From Ascaphus truei (Eukaryota; Chordata; Amphibia; Anura; Ascaphidae), in assembly GCA_036426205.1 (NCBI GenBank), contig WSYH01001188.1, positions 26,001 through 90,000 on the forward strand: DNA of 64,000 nt. The letters are read 5' to 3'. This document shows, in pieces, positions 48,301-57,479 of this stretch; the first letter of the stretch is position 1; the number at the start of each line of letters is the position of its first letter. Made by a program: the position numbers and the translations under genes. The notes beneath the pieces are model-generated. The model saw only the letters and a list, made by a program, of their open reading frames with translations. It made no database searches and was not told the origin of the DNA.

Positions 48301-51300
48301 CTCTCCTCCTAATCCTTGTCACGTTTTTGTTGATGGCTTACCTACATTAACCGGCACCAGATCCCAGTTATCATATAATGTGTGTGGTGTTATGTGCGAT
48401 GCTATTTTCCTCCTCTGCTGGGGGGGCTGCAATCTTCCCCAAGTGGGGGTCTGGGAGCAAGCTGCAGGACTGGAAACGCCCCTGCTCCGTCACCCGGCCC
48501 CTCTTCGACGCCCGGACCCCTCCGTGACTCTGACCTTTCTGCTCGCAGATCTACGAACTGCGCGTGATGGAGACCAAGCCGGACAAAGCCGTGTCCATCA
48601 TAGAGTGCGACATGAACGTAAGTCCCACGTTTAACCCCTTCAGCTCCGGAAGTGCGTCCTCGCAAAGCAAAATCCATAAGGTCACAAATAATGTTCTGAA
48701 TGTGGCCCGTCTGCGTTTGCACTCGGTATTCGGTTATTTCTTTTCTGTCTGACTTCATTACAACTGGGAGAGGGCAGTCCTGGGAGAGGGCAGTCCTGGG
48801 AGAGGGCTGTCCTTGGACACTTTTTATTCTTAGCTAGACCTGGGCGGAAGAGTCCAAATCCGTCCCCCGGACTCGTCGGAGAGACTCTTTGGATATGCTA
48901 ATGGCTATGCAAGGTGTATTTAAATAAGTCCCCTTCCACACTTACTAAAAGGATTTCCATACCAACTATATAGAGTTGATAAGCCTAAGGCCTTGTCCCC
49001 ACTGCTCGCGGCTGCGCGTTCTATGGCGTGCACAGCGTGAACAAGATACGGCCCCAGTCATTGCCTGCAGAAAGCGCGATGCGCGACCGCCTTTGCCGAA
49101 AGACAAGATTTTTGACGCGGCGGCCGAGCAATGGTCACATCACGGCAGCGGTTCAGCCAATGAGGGCAAACCAGCCGCGTGACGTCATGGCCCCACCCCA
49201 GCCACCCATAGCTCGATGCAGTTAACGAGCGCCACCAGGCACCCCGTCGCGCACTGGGACCCTAGCCTAACGCACCAACCGAATGACTGGATTAGTGTCA
49301 GACCCGACAGGACTAGAACCCATAACCAGGCTGCAGCACTAGCAGTGTGAGCTAAACCAGCTGCTGGGTAAAGGGGGGGAGGGGGGTATCTGCACCAAAG
49401 AGCTTGCAATCTAATGGGTTTAAATAGAGAGAGCGCTTGAATGACAGGCCATGTTGCGGGAGTAGTTGACGCTACGCTCTCCTGTTTCAGGTTGATTTTG
49501 ATGCCCCGTTGGGCTACAAGGAGCCCGAGAGACCGGCGCAGCACGAGGAGCCGACGGTAAGAGCAGTCGCCTCACCCATGTGTGTCCCGGGCTGGGGGGG
49601 AGAGTAATACAGCTCCTGTGATTCTGTAGGGGGCTTTTTATTTAATCTCTTATGCACCCTATACAATAATTGAACCTATTATGCAGCGATAGGATTTCCT
49701 ATGCACAGGGCGCAGGGCTGAGCTATGCACAGACCCCCTTCCAACTCTTATCTTTAAATTAGCACAGGTTGTGAGCTTATGTGTTCCATCTATAAACATG
49801 AGACCGCTTCAGGGGCGTGTCAGAGCACCCCGACTTGTTTAGTGGTCCCAGGTATAGACACCGCATTGTATTCCAAGCCACCTGTCTTCTGAAGCACACA
49901 GGCAGGACAGGATGTATATGGGGCTTTCATCGGAACGTCTGTCAACATTCATCTCTGATATAAGATAATAAGCATGACGACTGCACATTATTATCGTTTA
50001 TTTGTAAAGAGCCAACATATTCCATAGCGCGGTACAATGGGGGTACAGAGTGACATCAATTACATAAACAAAAATCACTGATGTATTGTGTCCAACATGT
50101 TCACATAACGTGTAAATCTTCCCTCTTCCTTCCCAGGACACTGAACCTGACCACAGCGAGTATGCGGTGGACATGCGGTTCAGGGTGAGTAAGGGTTTTT
50201 AGGCGCTTTACATTGATAACCGCGCTGTCTTTGCGTTCGGGGGCCGTGGGAGGGATGCAGTGAGAACAGTGACCCGGCGCGGGGGGGGAGGGAGAGGCAG
50301 CGAATCAAATCCTCGTCGCCCACACTTCCCCATGTAGTGTGTTCATTCTCGTGTGTTTAGCCCCTTCACTACCAGCTCCGCCTGCAGGACAGTGCATTAC
50401 AGCAGGGGTGCACAAACTTTTGGAGCTGCGACCCCTGCCTACTCTACCCCAGTGTTCTGCCCTCCCCCTTACCTTTGTGCCGGCACCAAATGACACCGCG
50501 GGGGTCATGTGTTGTCACGTGACCCCCGCGGTGTCTTTTGATGCCGCATGGCGATGGGAATCAAATGACGCTGCGGGGTCATGCGACGTCATGTCACATA
50601 ACCCCGCGGTGTCATTTGCCGCTGCGTCGCCCGAAGCCGGCTGAATCAATGTAAGTGAGTTACAGAGGCCTCACGCGGTCCCCCGGCATTTAATTTAAAT
50701 GCCTTGGGGAAGAGCGCGGGGCCTCTGTAACCGCCGCGCCCCACCCCCCAAAAAAAAACCTCACGCGACCCCCAGTTTGCGCACTTCTGCATTACAGCAA
50801 AGAGATTTTGATGGCCACGTGCAAACAACCCGTTTCCTTCAGGTCTTTTCGGCCCAATGTTTTATAGCATTAATTATGACAAAGTGGGGGGAAGAAAAGC
50901 ATACGCACACAGGATTATTATACGTCGGGAGAATATATCGACATTGGCTTTTTACGATGCGGTTTCCAAACCAGTTGCAGGACCCCAGACTTTAGAGAGG
51001 GTTTACATGGCAGATATTTAGGTTCTGGGTGTGGACAGTCGAGGAGGGGCAGCTCAGAACAGGAACCCGATACATTAGGACAGAGTTGGGCCAATTCCTG
51101 TCCTCAAGGGCCACTAGCAGGTCCGGTTTTCAGGATATCTCTGCTTCAGCACAGGTGGCTCAATCAGTAACTCAGTCTTTGACTACACCACCTGTTCTGA
51201 AGCAGGGATAGCCTGAAGACCTGACCTGTTAGTGGGCCTTGAGGACGGCAGTTGGCCACCCCTGCATTAGGAAGCAACTTCAAACTGGTTTCCGAATGTA

Positions 51301-53254
51301 CAAAGTGAAGCTGATTGGGGTTTAGCGGTGTGACGCTGTGTGCTCACCAGACACACACCCCCCCCGTCACCTGCAAATCAAACCAAACAAGTTACCGGTG
51401 TTCCCGGTGCGGCTTCCAACCCCCTCTCTGCTTCCGTTTCAGGCTTTCACCGGCTCCGGGAATAGATTGGATGGGAAGACAAAGGGGATCGATCCCAGCC
51501 CCAACCCGTTAAAACCAGAAGACATACGAAGGTAACGGGGGGCACGTCCGTCCTGTGACATCAACATAACGGAAATGCTTTATAGGGGGGGGGGGGGGGG
51601 TGTTAAACACACACAACCATTTACAGCAGGGGTGGGCCAACTCCAGTCCTCAAGGGCCACCAACAGGCCTGGTTTTCGGGATATCCCTGCTTCAGCACAG
51701 GTGGTGCAGTCTTTGATTGAGCCACCTTTGCTGAAGCAGGGATATCCTGAAAACCTGACCTGTTGGTGGCCCTTGAGGACTGGAGTTGTCCACCTCCTAG
51801 TTTTACCCCTGCATAGTCGAGGGGTGGGGGGGGGGGGAAGAAAGGTCTGCATCGATGCATTATGTAATTTTGTACAAATGTCGCACCCTGTGTGGTGATA
51901 TGTTGTGTTATATTGTGACGTCATTGCAATGATATCATGGGGAACCTCTGGGACATCGGGTTGTACTGGGATACATTATCCGGGGAACAGTGTCACACAC
52001 ATCTCATCTGGACACACGTTTCTGCGTTGGGATATTCATGTACATCTGCAGGTCTCGTGCCTGCACATTCCCCTTGTGAAACATAATTAGGAAGTGTTGC
52101 TTTGCCTGCCGCCTTCTGGATCAATATCGGTACAAAAGCATCAACTGGTTATTTTCACAAAGGGTTAAACTCAAAATGTGCGTCCTGAACGCCTAATGTG
52201 TTACATGTATCACAACCTGCCAAAGAGGAACAAAAGGAGCACATTGCTGGGTACCAATGATGCATTTACTGGGTAATGTCTTGTGCTGCTGGTTCTGATT
52301 TTGGTCTTTCTTGCCTCTCACAGAGGAATCCCCAACTACGACTTCAAAATCGGAACAATCACTTTCATCAGAAACTCTCGTCCGCAAGCGAAGAGGGTGG
52401 AAGAAGTGAGTGTGTGTCTCCACCCCCCCCCCCCCCCATCTCCCTGCTGTATCCTGGGACGTCACCTCTCTCCCCGTCACTCTGCAGTCCCTCATCAGAG
52501 GGCCCCCTCTCAGCTCCCTGCTGTGTCCTGGGATGTCACCTCCCTCTCCATCACTCTGCAGCCCTTCATCCGAGTGTCTCCCCCTCCCAGCTCCCTGCTG
52601 TCCTAGAACGTCACTCTGCAGCCCCTCATCCGAGTGTCCCCCTCCTTTCAGCTCCCTGCTGTGTCCTGAGACGTCACTCTGTAGCCCAGAGAGTCTTTAC
52701 ATTTCTGTGCTCCTATATAAAAGCACTTTACAAAGCGCTTGGGCATCACCTAACTAGTTTTGTGTCTGATGCACTAATCCCTGGTTCCACCTAAACAGCA
52801 GCAGAAGACCATCCCCCTTCAGAAGGGCTTACTGTACAATACCAACACATTTTACATTTACCTCTCCAATAGCAACAGGAAAACTGTCCTCTCCCTCCTT
52901 TTATAATAGAGAATAGTCTGGAGATATTGCCTGAGGAACGTGTATATACCAGTGACGCCCAATGTTGATCCCTGCAACCTGTTGGATAACGATTGTCCGT
53001 TTATCCCACCGTGTCGTTGCCTTGAAGATTCAAACGCTTCCGTCGTTGTCGATCACACTACGCTGGGTCTACATTCCTTTTGTGGGTGTCATCCTGGGAC
53101 AACCTCCGTGTCGAGGCCATGGGTCCCCTACTGTCCCATGTATTTGTGGGGTAACTGGTATCTCTCCCTTTGCCTGCAGGACGACGCAGCGAGCCGCTTC
53201 ATCGCGTTCTCGGGAGAAGGACAGTCCTTGCGGAAGAAAGGCAGGAAGCCGTAA
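40946..53254 (+). CDS. UFD1: UFD1, ubiquitin-fusion degradation 1, p97/VCP cofactor, 12 exons
   Basis: UFD1 pairs with NPL4 to bring ubiquitylated substrates to p97/VCP in ER-associated and chromatin-associated degradation. Coding exons 2-12: 44815-44947, 45477-45508, 46293-46414, 47241-47371, 47906-47978, 48549-48617, 49491-49556, 50138-50184, 51443-51531, 52324-52405 and 53180-53254. Exon 1 should supply only the initiator Met; the best ATG is 40946, but its donor is unclear. Exon 2 opens [18 protein letters not shown] (UT3 barrel). Exons 4-7 encode the rest of the UT3 domain ([36 protein letters not shown]). The p97-binding SHP motifs are [11 protein letters not shown] in exon 10 and [12 protein letters not shown] in exon 12, and the protein ends KKGRKP. 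With the expected exon lengths the product is 307 aa, the human length. Exon 3 lacks one base in the run after ATCAT, and exon 9 counts 47 rather than 48 nt. Intron 5 is U12-type. Confidence 0.97.
40985..44300. repeat. ~3.3-kb pyrimidine-rich minisatellite in UFD1 intron 1
   Basis: It is almost purely C/T on the + strand. Successive zones have different units: CTCTGTGTTATCCCACCCC (41030-41110), CTCTCTGTGTTATCTTACCC (42150-42310), CACCCTATCTCCGTCTTATC + CCACCC (about 27 bp, 42430-43090, more than 20 copies) and CTCTCTCCGTCTTATCCCC (43090-43440). The zone after 43440 is less regular and higher in G. The 530-codon open frame at 41494-43086 is low-complexity Pro/Ser/Leu sequence and not a gene. 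Confidence 0.9.
44540..44745 (+). repeat. G-run cluster just upstream of UFD1 exon 2
   Basis: More than ten runs of four or more G (GGGGGTTGGGGGG, GGTGGGGGTGGGG) occur within about 200 bp on the UFD1 sense strand. They end about 70 bp before the exon 2 acceptor. The sequence has strong potential for G-quadruplex formation, both in DNA and in the nascent RNA. Confidence 0.75.
45310..45450. repeat. (TA)n-rich stretch in UFD1 intron 2
   Basis: Imperfect TATATATT runs lie between exon 2 and exon 3. The right side includes AATAAAG at about 45451, which is intronic and probably without function. Confidence 0.85.
45702..45860. mobile_element. hAT-type MITE, family A (UFD1 intron 3)
   Basis: It starts CAGGGGTGGCTAACTCCAG and ends GGAGTTGGGTATGCCTG. 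The flanks GTCTAATA and GTGTAGTA match at 6 of 8. Confidence 0.8.
46791..47105. mobile_element. hAT-type MITE, family B (UFD1 intron 4)
   Basis: It starts CAGGGGGGCGCAAACTTC and ends TTTTTGCGCACCCCTA. Perfect TGACGTCA at 46947-46954. GCATTTAATTTAAATACC forms the second palindrome. The right end is about 135 bp from the exon 5 acceptor. Confidence 0.85.
47372..47380 (+). other. UFD1: U12-type 5' splice site, UFD1 intron 5
   Basis: GTATCCTTT is a full match to the minor-spliceosome donor consensus. A perfect TCCTTAAC branch site lies at 47887-47894, with the branch A 12 nt from the acceptor AG (47904-47905). The exon junction GT|A (Val) keeps the frame through [18 protein letters not shown] coding. 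No polypyrimidine tract precedes the acceptor, as expected for U12 introns. Confidence 0.92.
47590..47745. mobile_element. hAT-type MITE, family A, lying inside the U12 intron
   Basis: It has AGACCAGTCCTCAAGGGCC on the left and GGCCCTTAAGGAATGGTATT on the right, with a compact interior and diverged ends. Confidence 0.75.
48989..49270. mobile_element. GC-rich MITE, family E (UFD1 intron 7)
   Basis: It starts AAGGCCTTGTCCCCACTGC and ends GCGCACTGGGACCCTAGCC, which are imperfect inverted ends. It shares AAGACAAGATTT, GCGGCGGCCGAGCAATGG and CCAGCCGCGTGACGTCATGG with the segment at 4.55-4.75 kb. Confidence 0.6.
50403..50789. mobile_element. hAT-type MITE, family B, perfect 8-bp TSD (UFD1 intron 9)
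   Basis: It starts CAGGGGTGCACAAAC and ends GTTTGCGCACTTCTG, flanked on both sides by CATTACAG (50395-50402, 50790-50797). The GTCACGTGACCCC core region is partially duplicated, making this copy longer (387 bp). It defines the true boundaries of the family. Confidence 0.92.
51081..51264. mobile_element. hAT-type MITE, family A, perfect 8-bp TSD (UFD1 intron 9)
   Basis: It starts CAGAGTTGGGCCAATTCC and ends GTTGGCCACCCCTG, flanked on both sides by CATTAGGA (51073-51080, 51265-51272). 184 bp. Confidence 0.92.
51627..51799. mobile_element. hAT-type MITE, family A (UFD1 intron 10)
   Basis: CAGGGGTGGGCCAACTCCAG pairs with CTGGAGTTGTCCACCTCC. The two halves are close to perfect inverted copies, so this is a recent or well-preserved insertion. 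A G/C-rich run lies about 10 bp to its left. Confidence 0.85.
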
Positions 53255-53273
53255 CTCCCTGTGTGAAGTGGAA

Positions 53274-53279
53274 AATAAA
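53274..53279 (+). promoter_or_regulatory. UFD1 poly(A) signal
   Basis: AATAAA lies 20 nt after the UFD1 stop codon, so the 3' UTR would be very short. Confidence 0.7.
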
Positions 53280-54199
53280 TTAAAAAAGAGACTGCAGTGC
53301 ATTGATTTTATTTCTTCATGTGAGCGTTAGAAAACATGTCGGCCGGCTCCACGTGGAGGAGAGTGTGCGCAGGGTAGTTATAGAGTGATCTGTTTATTAT
53401 GTAAGGCATGGGGCTTCTGGCTTCCAAAGCAGGCGGCCTTACCCCAGCTTATATAATACCAAGGAGGCTTTGCTATACACATGTCGTTAAATACTTAAGT
53501 GTTTAGGCATTACAGCAAATGGCCAAGAACTGTAGGATTACTGGGCGATCGGGTTTGCTATGTGAGCCACAGACCTGTGTGCAACACATTATAAAAACTA
53601 GCGTCATTCAGGGGAACGCCTCCTTTACACGCAAGATATGTATATCTCTTTATTTCCGAATTATTTAGGGACACTTTTGACACCTGCAGTGTGCGATATG
53701 AAAATCAGAGATGGAGGCGTAACCAGCTTCTCTGGGGCAAAAAGAATTCAGATACATATTTATCGAAATTCTATTGAAAGCGATGAGTGGGGAAAAAAAT
53801 GACACAAGTTTACAGTGCTTCTGTCCAATAAACCTCTCAATATTCCAGCGGTGCCTGTTTCCATCTGTTTTGTGTTTCTGTGAAGATGACTTGCATGGTG
53901 GGGTTTACGATAAATAAAAATACCACTTAGGGTGCGTTTGGATGTCTCGGGGAGATTTCTTTCCCCACAAAGGACTCTGCAACCACAGCTGCATTAATTC
54001 TGGACCCCTTCACAGCCTACATCTGCGTCACCCCAAAGGTGGACACCTGAAAGGGTTCCCCAAGAGCTGCTCCCCTCTAGGAGCCAGCATGCTAAGGGGT
54101 CAACACCATCCTCTGGAATGTTAATGACCCAGGAGGATAAAGGGTTCTGAAACCACAGCTGCATTCAACCTGAACCCCTTCAGTCTACATCTGCGTTGC

Positions 54200-54560
54200 C
54201 CCAAAGGTGGACTGTCTTTGGCGCAGCCGGTCGCTGATGTTTGGAAATGTTAAAGCTGCTCTATTGGATCTGAAACTCACCAACCCTCTCATCCCCTGTA
54301 CCAAATGTTTCAAATTACCGTGCCTACAGATTGTAAGCTCCATGAGGCACCGCCTCTTCTCTAACACAATCTTGTCTGTAAATGTTACTTATGCCCATAT
54401 AATCATTTCTCTGACTGTCCATGAAATGTCTGTAAATTGATTGTATAACCTCTGTTGATTTTATGTAACCATGTATTCTTATCATAACTGTGCCCAGGAC
54501 ATACTTGAAAACCAGAGGTAATTCTCAATGTATCTCTTCCTGGTAAAACATTTTACAAAT
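54200..54560. mobile_element. LINE-type 3' end remnant (L2/CR1-like)
   Basis: The ACAGATTGTAAGCTCCATGAG, TGACTGTCCATGAAATG and CTGTAAATTGATTGTATAACC series, with a terminal CATTTTACAAATAA, resembles the 3' tail of vertebrate L2/CR1 elements. No coding part is joined to it. Confidence 0.55.
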
Positions 54561-55040
54561 AATTATCGCTTGACAAACAGTTCTTCCACTGCCGCAAGGG
54601 ATTCAGGGTAATGAAATGCAAATAAGCCCAGTGTGTCACTCTACGTACCCATTTTAACATGGATCCCTATAAGCGTATGCCTGCTGTATTATACACCTTT
54701 TTCAGCACAGCCTGGGTTACAGAAGTGCAGAGCCAGTAAATCTATTCACAGACAGCTTTTTTAATCTTTTGGGTCCCATCAGTATGAGGTAGGTTTACTG
54801 GCTCTGCATTTAAACCAAGGCTGTGCTGAAACGCTGTGTAATGCGGCAGGCAGACGCTTATAGGGGTCCGTGTTAAAATGGATAAGAAGCAAAAGGTGAC
54901 ACTGTGCTCATTTGCTTGTCATTACCCAGAATCCCTGGCTGCAGGGGAAGCACTGTATGCTGGGAGATAATGGGAAGGGCAGGGTTGCAGACCTGCCTGA
55001 GACGTGAATGTGCTCACACGTGGTATTTTTATTTACTGTA
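54560..55040. mobile_element. Palindromic repeat, family C (complete foldback)
   Basis: Left arm: TTCCACTGCCGCAAGGGATT, CATTTTAACATGGATCCCTA, TTTTCAGCACAGCCTGGGTT. Right arm inverted: CCAAGGCTGTGCTGAAACGC, ATAGGGGTCCGTGTTAAAAT, GGCTGCAGGGGAAGCACTG. The centre includes GTGCAGAGCCAGTAAA and its inverse TTTACTGGCTCTGCA. ATTTGCAT-type octamers occur in other copies. No ORF. Confidence 0.8.
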
Positions 55041-55861
55041 TAGTGGAGGGGTTTAGTCCCCCCCCCCTTTTTTTTTTAAACTAACCATATCTTTTGCATG
55101 GGAAGCACGAGTTCCCGGGAACGAAACTGTGCTGATTTCAGTTCTGGGGACCCCCCTGCTTTCCAAGATACACAGCCGCGAAGGTAACGCTGGTATTTCC
55201 TGTTTTTTAAATCCCTTGCGTCACACTGGCCAATAGGAAGCAACAACGGATGATGTCACGGAATCCTATTGGTCCGTGTTATACAGGAGATTTTGTGCCC
55301 CCCTGGAGTGGATACGAATGTGCTTACCCCAGGGGGCTCGTAGGAGCTGGAAATAGAGCGTTCCAGCTGATGGGACCTTGTGCCTTATATACTTCAGGAG
55401 GCAGGCGCATCCCTGATGTCACTATCCAGGGACTCAGAGCATACAGCCACTCCCCTCCATACATAGGGCACCTCAACATGGTGTGAGGGAAAACATCCAT
55501 AACTACTGCTGGCATACCTGTACTTACCAGGATTTACTGCCAGCAGAGAGGAAAGTAGTATACCATTATTATGCATGGCTATATAAGAAACAGAACAAGT
55601 CAGACCTGGGATGTGCAACTTCTACCCCTTTTTGGTGCTAGATGGGCCAGCAGTGCAAAGCAACATAGTAACATTGAGCTTGAACATGTTCGAGGTTGTG
55701 AAAGAGTCAGCATCGCAGGTTTCTGGATTCAGGTTACTCTGTCTAGCTTTTAAATGATGACACCAGGGACTACTCCCCCCTCCTCCCTGGTAGTGACGTT
55801 TTACCGGCAAGGAAGTCATTTTAAGTGCAACTGCATCTTATTTATCCTGCAAGGTGTGTAA

Positions 55862-56684
55862 CAGGGGAGCGCAAACTTTTCCTGCTGCTTCTCCCTGTCT
55901 CGCTTGCCCCGGTAAGGCTCCCTCCCCTACCTTACATCCGTTTCAAATGACGCTGTGGGGTCATGTGACATCATGTCACGTGACTCGCGGCGTTATTTGA
56001 CGCATGTGACGTCACATCACATGGCCCCCCCTGTGTCATTTTATGCCCTGGTGCCATGGCGATGCGTCACACAACCGGCTGAAACAAGGTAAGCGGAGTG
56101 GAAAGATATATTAGACAGCACACAAGGTATGTATAAAGGGAAAACAGATCAGGTGGTGGAATCGGGAGAACCCTATTTCCTCCCAAATAATCTAAATAAC
56201 ACACAAATGTTCCCGGCACTCAAAATGAAAACCAAGAGTGAATGGATCAGCCAAAAAAGAATTTAATATAACACGTATAAAATACAGGGAAGGGGGGGAA
56301 GTCCAGGGCAAGGGTGCCCCCTTGCCCTGGACTTTTTTTTACCCCCCCCCCCCCCCCCTGCGTTTCCTCTCCCTCCTTCCCCCCCTTCCCTGTATTTTTC
56401 CCTGTCTGAGTACATAGTGTTCTCTTTGGTCCTTGTTTGACCGTTGTGTGCATCTTACGTGTTATATTAAATTCTTATTTTGGCTGATCCATTCACTCTT
56501 GGTTTTCATTTTGAGTGCCGGGAACATTTGAGTGTTATTAAAGTAAGTGGAGTGTTGCAGAGGCCTCACAGATCCCCTGGCATTCAATTAAATGCCTTGG
56601 GGAATAGTGTTGGCCTCTGCAACCGCCCGCCCTCCCCCTCCCTCCCCAGAAGATTCTTGCGCACCCCCAGTTTGCCCACCGCTG
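55862..56684. mobile_element. hAT-type MITE, family B, split by a second insertion
   Basis: It starts CAGGGGAGCGCAAAC and ends CAGTTTGCCCACCGCTG, flanked by GTGTGTAA and GTGTATAA (7 of 8). Perfect TGACGTCA at 56007-56014. The element is interrupted between AAGCGGAGTG and GTTGCAGAGGCC. Confidence 0.85.
56101..56542. mobile_element. Insertion nested in a family B MITE, with an internal foldback
   Basis: It is bounded by GTAAGCGGAGTG (56089-56100) and GTAAGTGGAGTG (56543-56554), a 12-bp duplication with one mismatch. From 56190 the interior is a long inverted repeat: TTCCCGGCACTCAAAATGAA, AACCAAGAGTGAATGGATCA and TTTAATATAACACGTA on one side, their inverse at 56455-56530. A C/G-run loop contains an inverted AAGTCCAGGGCAAGGG. 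Confidence 0.75.
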
Positions 56685-57029
56685 GTGTATAATATAACTC
56701 ACTATAAATAAGGCCCAGAACATGATGCAGTTTGTTTATTGGGTGGTTATTGCACCGTATCTTTATTCATAATACCATAAACAGTACACTTAAAATACAA
56801 ACAGAACAAAATATGCATACAGTATTACAGAAATACAACTGGGATTATGAATCATCGAACTAGGTGTAAAGAACCCAAAAGTAACCTGACCTGTGGCAAA
56901 AGAGGCAGGTATGGAAGTCTAAACAACCTTTGTACCTATTTATTCCTAAAGGAAATCATCTGGGAATAAAGCATCTCTCTCATTGGTCAACTGAGCTGTC
57001 ACTCCAAAATGTGCCCTCATGTAGTAATC

Positions 57030-57210
57030 ACTATAGTGGGCGGGATCTCTTTCTACTAGGCACGCTACACTTCTATGTTCCGCCTACACTAGGAGAGCTG
57101 GCCAATCGCAACCTAATACTGGTAAGACCCTCCCAACAACGCTCATTGGATGAAGGCCTCAGGGGCGGGGCTTTGTGTTAGGCTACCTTGGGGTGGTTGG
57201 AGGAAGCAGC
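57030..57210 (+). promoter_or_regulatory. C22orf39 promoter region
   Basis: There is a CCAAT box at 57102-57106, a reverse CCAAT (ATTGG) at 57145-57149, a GC box GGGGCGGGG at 57162-57170 and another GGGCGGG near 57038. No TATA box. The start codon is at 57211. Confidence 0.6.
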
Positions 57211-57441
57211 ATGGCTGACAGGGGCAGCTGGAGGGTGAGTACAGGCGCACAGGGGCAGCTGGAGGGTGAGTACAGGGGCAGCTGGAGGGTGAGTACAGGC
57301 ACACAGGGGCAGCTGGAGGGTGAGTACAGGCGCACAGGGGCAGCTGGAGGGTGAGTACAGGCACACAGGGGCAGCTGGAGGGTGAGTACAGGCACACAGG
57401 GGCAGCTGGAGGGTGAGTACAGGCGCACAGGGGCAGCTGGA

Positions 57442-57479
<38 letters not shown>

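Larger units (their letters stand above)
53330..57000. other. UFD1-C22orf39 intergenic region
   Basis: No coding exon was seen. It contains a LINE-type 3' end (54.2-54.56 kb), a complete family C foldback (54.56-55.04 kb), and a split family B MITE (55.86-56.68 kb). The remainder (53.3-54.2, 55.05-55.85 kb) is unassigned. Confidence 0.6.

Noticed and set aside
49295..49370. tRNA-like or SINE head on the minus strand (GGTTCTAGTCC resembling a B box)
   Set aside because: The distance to the only A-box-like sequence is about 34 nt, shorter than in tRNA, and no tail or second copy was found in the window.
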